Assembly (NCBI GenBank): GCA_030682715.1 | Contig: JAUXNQ010000031.1 | Location: 35,228 to 99,227, forward strand | Direction of reading: 5' to 3' | DNA from: Methylotenera sp. | Lineage (GTDB): Bacteria > Pseudomonadota > Gammaproteobacteria > Burkholderiales > Methylophilaceae | DNA: 64,000 nucleotides | Part shown: positions 37,686 to 46,183 of the stretch, in pieces | How positions within the stretch are numbered: position 1 is the stretch's first letter | Layout of the letters: every line of letters begins with the position of its first letter | Program-made: the position numbers and the translations under genes | The notes under the pieces: generated by a model | Databases searched by the model: none | What the model saw: only the letters and a program-made list of their open reading frames with translations | What the model was told of the DNA's origin: nothing

Positions 37686-38906
37686 ATGGACAACGCAATG
37701 CAAACCTACATTGTTGGTGGAGCGGTTCGTGACGAGTTGCTAGGCTATCCTATCAAAGATAAGGACTATATCGTCGTTGGTAGCACGCCTGAGCAAATGG
37801 TTGCCGCAGGATTTAGACCTGTAGGTAAAGATTTTCCAGTGTTTTTACATCCTAAAACGCATGATGAATATGCACTCGCACGTACTGAACGTAAAACTGC
37901 AAAGGGCTATAAAGGCTTTGTCGTGCATGCGTCGCCAGAAATTACATTGGAGCAAGACCTAGCAAGACGTGATTTAACGGTGAACGCCATCGCAAAAAAT
38001 GAAGCAGGTGAACTTGTTGACCCTTTTCATGGTATTGATGACATTAAGTCAAAAACACTACGTCACGTGAGTGATGCCTTTGTAGAAGATCCAGTTCGCA
38101 TTCTACGTATTGCACGATTCTCTGCGCGTTTAGCAGATTTTAATATTGCACCAGAAACCTTAAGCCTAATGCAACAGATGGTTGAGGCTGGTGAAGTTGA
38201 TGCACTAGTAGCAGAGCGCGTATGGCAAGAGCTTGCCAAAGGCTTAATGGAGAGAAAACCAGCGCGCATGTTTGAAGTGCTACGGTTGTGTGGCGCTTTA
38301 AAGAGGATTATTCCCGAGCTAGATAAGCTTTGGGGTGTTCCACAACCACCTCAACATCACCCTGAGGTTGATACAGGTGTTCATGTCATGATGGTGATTG
38401 ATTATGCGGCACAACAAGCTTTTTCATTGCCAGTACGCTTTGCTGCGTTAATGCATGACCTTGGCAAAGGAACTACTCCTAAAGAAATTCTACCACGTCA
38501 TATTGGGCATGAAGAACGCGGCGTGCATTTGGTAAAAGACGTATGTAAGCGCTTACGGGTACCGAATGACTGCAAAGAACTTGCAGTGATGGTGGCTAAA
38601 TTTCACGGCAAGTTATATCAGTCATTGGAAATGCGCCCTAGTACCTTGTTAGAGTTCCTCATCCAGCTAGATGCAATTAGACAGCCAGAGCGATTCAATG
38701 AGTTTCTACTAGCTTGTGAGGCAGATTCACGTGGAAGAACTGGGCTGGAAAATTGCCCTACACCAGCGGCAGATTTAATGCGCAAAGTGTTAGCGGCAGC
38801 ATCAAGCGTGGATGCGGGGGCCGTGGCTAAAGCATATAGTGACACTGAAAAAATTAAAGTAGCAGTATTTGAGGCAAGGCTACAGGCAATTAAATTGGCA
38901 TTGTAG
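37686..38906 (+). CDS. cca: CCA-adding tRNA nucleotidyltransferase
   Basis: This enzyme adds or repairs the CCA end of tRNAs. The 406-residue class II enzyme has GGAVRDELLG (11-20) with the metal-binding Asp25 and Asp27 in KDKDY, the RRDLTVNAIA motif, and the B/A selection region EDPVRILRIARFSARL. A C-terminal HD domain (LMHDLGKGTTP) shows the multifunctional phosphohydrolase form. An ATG at 37698 is an equally good start. Confidence 0.97.
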   Translation: MDNAMQTYIVGGAVRDELLGYPIKDKDYIVVGSTPEQMVAAGFRPVGKDFPVFLHPKTHDEYALARTERKTAKGYKGFVVHASPEITLEQDLARRDLTVNAIAKNEAGELVDPFHGIDDIKSKTLRHVSDAFVEDPVRILRIARFSARLADFNIAPETLSLMQQMVEAGEVDALVAERVWQELAKGLMERKPARMFEVLRLCGALKRIIPELDKLWGVPQPPQHHPEVDTGVHVMMVIDYAAQQAFSLPVRFAALMHDLGKGTTPKEILPRHIGHEERGVHLVKDVCKRLRVPNDCKELAVMVAKFHGKLYQSLEMRPSTLLEFLIQLDAIRQPERFNEFLLACEADSRGRTGLENCPTPAADLMRKVLAAASSVDAGAVAKAYSDTEKIKVAVFEARLQAIKLAL

Positions 38907-39207
38907 ATTGATCGTTTACAAAATTTAACATTTGCCGTGACTGCCAAGCTTAATTGAGGCTTAGACCATGCTATATTATGAGCGAAACTTTACAAGTAAA
39001 GAGTATCTGTATTCTGTGATTGATTTTGCAAATTAACTCAGAGAAGAGGCAGCCATGGAGCAGACGCTGAAATAGCATTAACATCAACGCAGTTCTGCTA
39101 CCAATACATTTTCTCTGTCAGGCAGCAACGGGGGACAAAACAGCCGCACAGCTTTACAACGCAAATGAGTGCAACCAGCACTTAGCCGACATACATCGAT
39201 TTCAATC
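38907..39207. other. 301-bp spacer after cca
   Basis: No gene is supported. The only item is a 14-bp palindrome CTTTAC-AA-GTAAAG at 38988-39001, downstream of TATATT (38972-38977). It lies between the converging cca and araC-type genes. Confidence 0.5.
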
Positions 39208-40191
39208 CTACCTTCTCAATGCGCCTGGTGGATATCCAAATTTTCTTTTGAACGCTGTGATGAAGTGGTTGACATGGCTATACCCTAAGTTCGCAGAAAT
39301 CACTTTCATAGGAGCTTGTGATTTTTCGAGCGCTAATTTTGCTTGCATTAATCGATGATTAGATAAAAATGAAGCAATGGTTTCGTTATATTCATTTTGA
39401 AATGCTTGGTTTAAATAACGCGCTGATAATTTAAATTCGATTGAAAGTTCATCTAATGTCGTAATCTTTCCATTAAGTGAAAGTAAGTACTCCTTAATGC
39501 GTTTGCCAATAGACTGATCATCTATCATCCCATTTTTTTTTGAGCTTACTGTATTGTGTAGTGCGCTCAAAAACTCAAGTATTTTCCCTTGTATGTGTAG
39601 TTTTCTAGCTCGCCCAACAAAATTTGATGACAACCCCGACTTCATAATGCTTGATATTGCTGAGGATATTTTGTGTATTTCTAAGGCGGGTGGTGCGTTA
39701 AGTTTAAGCGCACTTAACAGTAGGGTGACGTCCTCTTCGCCTATTAAAAGGCTGAACGATGTCCGAGGAATTGAAATGCCAATCATTTCGCTGTCATCAC
39801 TGCCATCTAGATAAGCAGTCAAATTCATTTTGTCTGAGTATCTGAAAAGAGCTAGACCATGATTGAATACAATCATTTTTTTTGGAATATTCTCATGATG
39901 GAAAAATTGCCCACCGTATGCCAATTGAACTGAAAGCGTTACCTCAGGGAAGTTGCCTTCAAATTTAGTCAGCGGAATAAGTGTTCCCCTCGCTTCACGG
40001 GTAAATTTCTGCGTGCCATGAAATAGTGTCATGCCCAAAGGCAATTTTTCTGAAAGCATTTGGGCAACACCCAAATGCTTAGGAATTCCCATATTGAAAG
40101 ATTCAACATCTGGCGTCGTTTCATCTACAGATAAATTACTCTGTAGTTCAGTGAGCCATTCAAATTGGTAGCTAGGAAATTTTTTATTCAT
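39208..40191 (-). CDS. AraC-family transcriptional regulator
   Basis: A 327-residue regulator with an N-terminal sensing domain of unknown ligand (about 1-220) and a C-terminal double helix-turn-helix (about 228-327) ending in the family signature GYSHVNHFITAFKRKFGYPPGALRR. It is divergent from the autotransporter gene with a 145-bp shared gap, so it is probably that gene's regulator. A perfect palindrome 15 bp upstream of its start is a candidate operator for self-control. Confidence 0.88.
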   Translation of the reverse strand: MNKKFPSYQFEWLTELQSNLSVDETTPDVESFNMGIPKHLGVAQMLSEKLPLGMTLFHGTQKFTREARGTLIPLTKFEGNFPEVTLSVQLAYGGQFFHHENIPKKMIVFNHGLALFRYSDKMNLTAYLDGSDDSEMIGISIPRTSFSLLIGEEDVTLLLSALKLNAPPALEIHKISSAISSIMKSGLSSNFVGRARKLHIQGKILEFLSALHNTVSSKKNGMIDDQSIGKRIKEYLLSLNGKITTLDELSIEFKLSARYLNQAFQNEYNETIASFLSNHRLMQAKLALEKSQAPMKVISANLGYSHVNHFITAFKRKFGYPPGALRR

Positions 40192-40205
40192 GCGCTCATT
40201 CTACT

Positions 40206-40220
40206 TAAAGTGACACTTTA
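40206..40220. promoter_or_regulatory. Palindromic operator candidate between araC-type gene and autotransporter
   Basis: TAAAGTG-A-CACTTTA (40206-40220) is perfectly symmetric and lies 15 bp from the regulator's start codon in the shared divergent promoter region. Confidence 0.5.
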
Positions 40221-40336
40221 ATTTTGCATGGTTTGATAATTTCGTAGAAAAAGAGGGTCTTTTGCGTAGAAGATCGGCCTCGCCAGAAGGTTGATTTTGT
40301 TCAAAATAAACAACTTCAATAAATTGGTATCCTCAA

Positions 40337-42658
40337 ATGACTAAGTTCCCTATTCGCCCGATAGTGCTATCTATCGCTGTTCTGTTTTCAACTGAAGTTT
40401 TTGCAAACTCTTGCCTAACTCCAACTACAACAATTAGTGGTACAACAAATGATGAGTGTGCCTTGCCTAATACTGGATCTGTAACGGTTGACTCAAGCGG
40501 AAAAATTATTAATTCGACTGCTACTGGCAATGGAAATGCCGTAAATGTTGCTTGGTCAACTGGCACCAGCATTGCCAATGCTGGATTACTTCAAGCAGAT
40601 TTCAATAACGCTATTTATAATATGTACGGTGGAATTGATCAGATTGTCAATTCGGGAAGTGGCGCTGGAACAGGTATTATCTCTACCGCCAACTCTTCAT
40701 CAGCCATTTTAAATTTCGGAGGTTCAATCGGGCTTATTAACAACTCTGGATTAATTCAGAGTTCTGGCGATGGTGATATAACTCCTGGGTTTAAAAGCTC
40801 AGGAATTTATAACTCAAATGATTTTTGGGGTGGTTTAGGAGCTATTTCAACAATCACCAATACTGGCGTAATCGAAGGTCTCAAAGGCAATGGTATTACC
40901 AACGAGTCAGGCACGATTGGAACAATAACGAATACTTACGTAGGTAGCGGCACCGGAATCATTCGTGGTGGTGGTGTAAACACTTCTGGTGTTGGTGCTA
41001 TTAGAGCTATTATGAATATGGGTGCTATTACAACCTTGACTAACGGGGTTAATGCTACGATTGAAGCGACGCCTGGTGGTAGTGAGGCGATATTTAATGG
41101 AGGTAGTATTGGTACGCTGAATAATTCTGGGTCTATCGCTGCAGCGGTCAATGGTGGTATCGCCATTTATAATCCAGGCGGAACCATCGATACTATTAAC
41201 AACACAGCGACTGGTTCAATAAGTTCAAGCCAAGTTGGTATTTTTAATGACATAGGAACCATAACAACTCTGACGAATGCCGGCATCATTAGTGGTGGTT
41301 CAGGCAATGCCCAGTACGGTATTGATAATAGCGGTACGATTGGATTGTTCACTAATACTGGGTTAATCAACGGTAGTTATGGCATTAATAATCGTAACGT
41401 CATCACAACGCTCAACAATGCACAATCAAACCTCACCTACAGAGGCGCTTTGCCCGTAAACTACAATATTATTATTAATAGCACCAGCAACTTTGGTAAA
41501 TTGGAAGCTTCCAGCGCGACAGGCACTACTGCCTTTGGCATTGCGGCTGGCTCAACCGCTAGTAATAATCATCTTTATTCTTCTATCTTGAGCGGGGTAA
41601 CGTCAGGTCAAGTCACCAATACTTCAGGAACCTATAGCGGATATAACTGGCTTCTTAGTCTGCAATCGGGGAGTTCAACTGTTTGGGATTTATTGTTTGG
41701 AAGTCTTGTAAGTCCTGGCCCTTCTATAGTCGATACCCAAGCATCCCTCCGTACTTCTGCAGTTAGATTACGGAATATATTTAATGTTGCTACCATTTCA
41801 AATAACTTCGCAAACATGAATACATATGACTGTAACTTGTTTGATACTAAAGGGATGTGTATTTCTGCAGGAGGCCGCTACACTTCGGTAGATAATCCTA
41901 GCGCAAATTTTAGTAGTGCAGTGGTAGTAGTTGGTTATAAAGCGACACCTAATATTCGCATCGGCGGTTTTTTAGACCAAAATGTAAACAACAACACACC
42001 TTCTGGAATTAATATTTCTAATAAGAATCCTTTGATGGGTGCTTTTGTGGTGTGGAACCAAAACCAAGATGGTTTGGGCTACCAAGTTAAATTAGCTAAT
42101 GCTTATCAAGATAAAAACGTCGATACAACGCGAGATATCATTGGCTCATCAGAGGCAGGGAAAGGCTCAACCGACTTGACCACAAAAAGCTATGTGGGTG
42201 AGTTGAGTTATGCCTTTAAATACAACGATAAAACATTATTACGTCCTTACATTGCCTTGCGCCACACGACTATTAAACAAGATGCTTATACAGAGGATAC
42301 GACAGCGTTAGTGACTGCTCCATTGACCTATGCTGCAATTGAAGACAAATCAACAGCGGCATTGTTAGGTATTAAACTAAATCATGCTTTAACGCCTAAA
42401 GCAAACCTCACCGCAAGTTTAGGGATTGAACAAGATTTAAATCATAAGGTTGATCAATATGCTGCCAGTGGTGTGAGTGGGCTGACTTCAGAGAACTTTA
42501 ATGACAACATTAAACATACACGTCCAGTCGCTTCATTAGGTGCTTACTATGCGGTAACTAAAACACAACGCATTTCAGGGGATGTTTACTACCAGCAACT
42601 GCCATTTCAAAGTACTGCGTCAACCACCGCTTACTTTAATTACACGATTGGTTTTTAA
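40337..42658 (+). CDS. Autotransporter (type Va) with beta-helix passenger
   Basis: A 773-residue surface protein. A signal peptide covers about residues 1-24 (IVLSIAVLFSTEVFA). The passenger (about 25-460) is built of repeating Ile/Asn/Thr/Ser/Gly strands such as GTIGTITNT and NSGTIGLFTNTGLIN, which is the look of a right-handed beta-helix. The C-terminal 275 residues form the outer-membrane barrel and end in FNYTIGF with a terminal Phe, as needed for the BAM machinery. Likely an adhesin or surface protein; no protease motif was seen. The divergent AraC-type gene is the probable regulator. Confidence 0.9.
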   Translation: MTKFPIRPIVLSIAVLFSTEVFANSCLTPTTTISGTTNDECALPNTGSVTVDSSGKIINSTATGNGNAVNVAWSTGTSIANAGLLQADFNNAIYNMYGGIDQIVNSGSGAGTGIISTANSSSAILNFGGSIGLINNSGLIQSSGDGDITPGFKSSGIYNSNDFWGGLGAISTITNTGVIEGLKGNGITNESGTIGTITNTYVGSGTGIIRGGGVNTSGVGAIRAIMNMGAITTLTNGVNATIEATPGGSEAIFNGGSIGTLNNSGSIAAAVNGGIAIYNPGGTIDTINNTATGSISSSQVGIFNDIGTITTLTNAGIISGGSGNAQYGIDNSGTIGLFTNTGLINGSYGINNRNVITTLNNAQSNLTYRGALPVNYNIIINSTSNFGKLEASSATGTTAFGIAAGSTASNNHLYSSILSGVTSGQVTNTSGTYSGYNWLLSLQSGSSTVWDLLFGSLVSPGPSIVDTQASLRTSAVRLRNIFNVATISNNFANMNTYDCNLFDTKGMCISAGGRYTSVDNPSANFSSAVVVVGYKATPNIRIGGFLDQNVNNNTPSGINISNKNPLMGAFVVWNQNQDGLGYQVKLANAYQDKNVDTTRDIIGSSEAGKGSTDLTTKSYVGELSYAFKYNDKTLLRPYIALRHTTIKQDAYTEDTTALVTAPLTYAAIEDKSTAALLGIKLNHALTPKANLTASLGIEQDLNHKVDQYAASGVSGLTSENFNDNIKHTRPVASLGAYYAVTKTQRISGDVYYQQLPFQSTASTTAYFNYTIGF

Positions 42659-42702
42659 TTTAAGCTGCAAGAATTCAGATGCCTAGACGCACATGAATAA
42701 CT

Positions 42703-42722
42703 AAGGCACCTTCGGGTGTCTT
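42703..42722 (+). terminator. UUCG-loop terminator after the autotransporter
   Basis: AAGGCACC-TTCG-GGTGTCTT (42703-42722) is followed by TTGTTTTG. A stable tetraloop hairpin with a T-rich tail, 45 bp after the autotransporter stop. Confidence 0.85.
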
Positions 42723-42742
42723 TTGTTTTGGCGTTAGCGACG

Positions 42743-42811
42743 GTCGGCTAAGGGTCGACTCCGGAAATTGAGCCTTCACACTCGAAGGATGGCTTTGGGG
42801 ATTAAGCCGAC
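42743..42811. other. Nested stem structure in the autotransporter downstream spacer
   Basis: GTCGGCT (42743-42749) pairs with AGCCGAC (42805-42811) and encloses a hairpin CCTTC/GAAGG (42773-42788). It lies in the 362-bp gene-free stretch 42659-43020. It could be a small structured RNA or a decayed element. Confidence 0.35.
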
Positions 42812-42883
42812 ATGTGTCCTTAATTGGCAAGCGCTTCTTGGGAGGCTGGAACTTTCTAATTCAATTATTTTTTGGTCAAATCA

Positions 42884-42906
42884 AACCGCCGTAAAATAAG
42901 GCGGTT
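42884..42906 (-). terminator. Stem-loop downstream of the DUF2788 gene
   Basis: AACCGCC (42884-42890) pairs with GGCGGTT (42900-42906) over a 9-nt loop. On the minus strand it is followed by a moderately T-rich stretch; a possible terminator for the DUF2788 gene 115 bp upstream on that strand. Confidence 0.5.
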
Positions 42907-43020
42907 GCATGATGAGACTTTTTCTAAGCTGGCTAATGCTAAACCTGTGGAGAGAGAGGCAGTTTATCGGGCAATACTAAATCTCTAGTTGATGGTGCCT
43001 AAATGTTGTGTAAACGTCGG

Positions 43021-43242
43021 TTAAATACCCAGTGAGTTCTGAATAAAATATTTGGCTACAAATCCCACTAGCCCAAAGGTTAACCCTAAAAATAAAATAA
43101 AAGTGCCAAATTTCCCTACTTTAGCTTCCCAAGCTAAATGCCCGACAATAAAAATCATTAACAACATTAAGCCGCCAACGCCATAAGTCATGCCAAATTC
43201 GGTGATTTGCGCTTCTGTAAAACCAAAAATTGTACCTTCCAA
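43021..43242 (-). CDS. DUF2788-family membrane protein
   Basis: A 73-residue protein with two membrane helices (about 20-38 and 46-66) and a short N-terminal helix with TEAQITEFGMTYGV. The KVGKFGTFILFLGLTFGLVGFVAK segment fits the small DUF2788 family, from memory. Function unknown. It lies 31 bp after the CSD-DUF1294 gene, on the same strand. Confidence 0.8.
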   Translation of the reverse strand: MEGTIFGFTEAQITEFGMTYGVGGLMLLMIFIVGHLAWEAKVGKFGTFILFLGLTFGLVGFVAKYFIQNSLGI

Positions 43243-43273
43243 TTTTATCTCCAGTGTATTTAAGCTAAATATG

Positions 43274-43900
43274 TTATTTCGTGAGGAGCGAAATTAACAT
43301 ATTTTGTAAGTAAGGCAGTGAGTACAGCATCACAGCGATGCAGTTTATTAAAACTGTGAGTTTGTATGTCACTACAAAAGATTGCTTCTTGTGTTTATGG
43401 TTAAAAAGTTTCTGTGCTACATATGCGCTAGGCCAGCCACCAATTAAACTTAACCAGTGTAGTGTCGATTCTGGCGTGCGCCAAGCTTTCTTCATGGCGG
43501 ATGTTTTATCCTGATAATAGTACAAAAAGAGTGTTAAGTTAGCGCCAAACAAAATCAAGGTGAAACTAACGGGTAAGAATCCTTTGAGCGTTCTTTCAAT
43601 CACCAATGTAAAAAACATCAAGATGAACACTAAAAAGGTTGCGTTTAATTTAGTCTGTTGTTCAGTGTGTCTATAGGTCGTCGACTGATTTTGATAGGCA
43701 ACGTGAGTGGCACGGAATCTTCCTCTTGCATCTTTCATTAACTCGTAACTGACTAGTTCATTAATCTCAGGCCTTTTATTCAAACGATGAATGTCTGAAA
43801 TGTGTAGAAACACCTCTTTACTATCACTTGTTGCGCGAACAAACCCATAACCCTTGTCGTCATGCCATTTGATAATTTTCCCTTGTTGACGCATTGTCAA
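43274..43900 (-). CDS. Cold-shock domain protein with DUF1294 membrane region
   Basis: A 208-residue fusion. Residues 1-65 are a cold-shock-like nucleic acid-binding domain (GKIIKWHDDKGYGFVRA with the RNP-type aromatic residues, then VFLHISDI). The rest has three to four membrane helices and the DUF1294 signature WRTPESTLHWLSLIGGWPSAYVAQKLFNHK. This domain pair is known in many proteobacteria, but the function is not established. It lies 6 bp after slmA and may share its transcript. Confidence 0.9.
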   Translation of the reverse strand: MTMRQQGKIIKWHDDKGYGFVRATSDSKEVFLHISDIHRLNKRPEINELVSYELMKDARGRFRATHVAYQNQSTTYRHTEQQTKLNATFLVFILMFFTLVIERTLKGFLPVSFTLILFGANLTLFLYYYQDKTSAMKKAWRTPESTLHWLSLIGGWPSAYVAQKLFNHKHKKQSFVVTYKLTVLINCIAVMLYSLPYLQNMLISLLTK

Positions 43901-43906
43901 ATGACG

Positions 43907-44464
43907 TTATAAGAGGTTAGGCAGTTGTTGTTCAATAAATTCTGTAGGTTTACGTTTGAACCCGCTTTTAGCATATTGGTTCCAGCGTCCGATGATGTAG
44001 CAGATAATTAGATTTGCTTGCGCTTCTGCATCATTTTTGAGGCCAGTTTGTGCTTCGGCAATACGTAAACATTGCTTCAGTGTGACTTCAATACGGTCAT
44101 AAAGTTGGTTGATGCGTAGTTGTAGTTTGTCATCCTCATTAACTAATGCGTCACCAATAAGTACGCGGGTCATACCAGAGTTCTTTTCTGCAAATACCAT
44201 GAGCATGGTCACAATGCGTTGTATTTGTCTTAGGCCTTCAGGTTCTTCTGCGCTGATTTTATTAATCAGGCCGAAAATGGTTTCTTCTATAAACAGAATC
44301 AAACCTTCAAACATTTGTGCTTTATTAGCAAAGTGGCGATACAGTGCGGCTTCACTCACTTCTAATTTTGCTGCTAATGATGCTGTGGTGATTTTCTCTC
44401 TTTTTGGAGATTCCAGCATTTTTGCCAAAGTTTCTAGAATTTGTTGTTTACGTTCGCCTGCCAT
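43907..44464 (-). CDS. slmA: Nucleoid occlusion factor SlmA (TetR family)
   Basis: SlmA binds chromosomal sites and blocks FtsZ assembly over the nucleoid. The 185-residue protein has the N-terminal helix-turn-helix (ITTASLAAKLEVSEAALYRHFANKAQMFEGL) and the family-specific IEETIFGLINKI segment. It would act on the FtsZ encoded at 31978. The order argB, HAD nucleotidase, slmA on one strand supports the name. Confidence 0.92.
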   Translation of the reverse strand: MAGERKQQILETLAKMLESPKREKITTASLAAKLEVSEAALYRHFANKAQMFEGLILFIEETIFGLINKISAEEPEGLRQIQRIVTMLMVFAEKNSGMTRVLIGDALVNEDDKLQLRINQLYDRIEVTLKQCLRIAEAQTGLKNDAEAQANLIICYIIGRWNQYAKSGFKRKPTEFIEQQLPNLL

Positions 44465-44493
44465 ATGATTTTCCTAACAAAAGATTTGTTTAA

Positions 44494-45123
44494 TTATAGC
44501 TTAATGTGAGTAAGTGCTAACACTGAGGGTAGGCGATAATCTACAAAATTTGGTTTGTGTAGCTTTTTTGATATCCAAATTGTTTTCATCCCTAGGCGTT
44601 TTGCTGTCATGAGTGCAGGGAGGCTGTCTTCTAGCATTACACAGTCACTCGCTTTTACTCTAATCGTTTTGAGTAAGCGTTGAAAGCCTCGTGCTGAGGG
44701 TTTTGCATGAAATTGGGTAGATTCCACACTGAAAACTATATCAAATACATCTGCAATCTCTAGTAGCTCAAGTACACGAATCGCATAGCTTCGTGGTGCG
44801 TTAGTGAAAACTAACTTTCGGCCAGAGAGTGACTTTAGCATGTATTTTAGTCGCTTGGTTTGAATCACCATGTCTGGCAAAGTTGTCAGGCGATGTGTTT
44901 CAAGTAAGAAATGGTGTGGGTTGGTACCATGGTGTCGCATCAGCCCCTTGAGGGTGGCGCCGTAAATGCGCCAGTAATGCTGGCGCAATGCATGCGCTTC
45001 TGGTTCGCTCAGCGTGAGTTTATCCATGATGTACTGTGTCATGGCGCGGTTCATGACAGGAAAGATATGCGCACTAGCATTATGCAGTGTGTCGTCTAGG
45101 TCGAAAATCCAGATTCTGCTCAT
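44494..45123 (-). CDS. HAD-family pyrimidine 5'-nucleotidase
   Basis: A HAD phosphatase of about 209 residues from the ATG at 45123 (MSRIWIFDLDDTLHNAS); a GTG at 45186 would add 21 unlikely residues. Motif I is DLDDTL with the two catalytic Asp residues (8 and 10), motif II is FTNAPRSYA, and motif IV is CVMLEDSLPAL. Homologues dephosphorylate UMP or CMP or related nucleotides. Conserved betaproteobacterial neighbour of argB and slmA. Confidence 0.85.
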   Translation of the reverse strand: MSRIWIFDLDDTLHNASAHIFPVMNRAMTQYIMDKLTLSEPEAHALRQHYWRIYGATLKGLMRHHGTNPHHFLLETHRLTTLPDMVIQTKRLKYMLKSLSGRKLVFTNAPRSYAIRVLELLEIADVFDIVFSVESTQFHAKPSARGFQRLLKTIRVKASDCVMLEDSLPALMTAKRLGMKTIWISKKLHKPNFVDYRLPSVLALTHIKL

Positions 45124-45187
45124 GCTTGGCGCTAATCGCTTATTATGAATCGGCACAGATTGCGTTGCTGTATTTTTATACGCCACG

Positions 45188-45215
45188 CATACTCAAGATT
45201 AAGTGCTTGAGTATG
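45188..45215 (-). terminator. Stem-loop after argB
   Basis: CATACTCAAG (45188-45197) is perfectly complementary to CTTGAGTATG (45206-45215) with an 8-nt loop, 15 bp after the argB stop. The following T-tract is poor, so termination efficiency is uncertain. Confidence 0.6.
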
Positions 45216-45229
45216 ATCTGTGCCTGATT

Positions 45230-46129
<900 letters not shown>

Positions 46130-46156
46130 TTAAATTTGGGTCAGTTTGGTTTCCGT

Positions 46157-46183
46157 CATTGTAACTAAAATTTGTTTACAATG
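46157..46183. promoter_or_regulatory. Inverted repeat in the argA-argB gap
   Basis: CATTGTAA (46157-46164) and TTACAATG (46176-46183) are perfect 8-bp arms with an 11-nt centre, overlapping the argA stop. The TTGTAA half-site also occurs in the argA promoter palindromes, so it may be a binding site for the same regulator or an intergenic hairpin. Confidence 0.45.

Noticed and set aside
38988..39001. Palindrome CTTTAC-AA-GTAAAG as an operator for the AraC-type regulator
   Set aside because: It lies downstream of both neighbouring genes, and shares only a short ACTTTA word with the promoter palindrome; support is too thin.
40670..41440. Repeated Asn/Gly/Thr units as a CRISPR-like or tandem DNA repeat
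   Set aside because: The repeats are degenerate at DNA level and explained by beta-helix protein repeats of the autotransporter passenger.
42743..42811. Integron attC-like site
   Set aside because: The stem lacks the GTTRRRY/RYYYAAC core sites and no integrase or cassette array is near.
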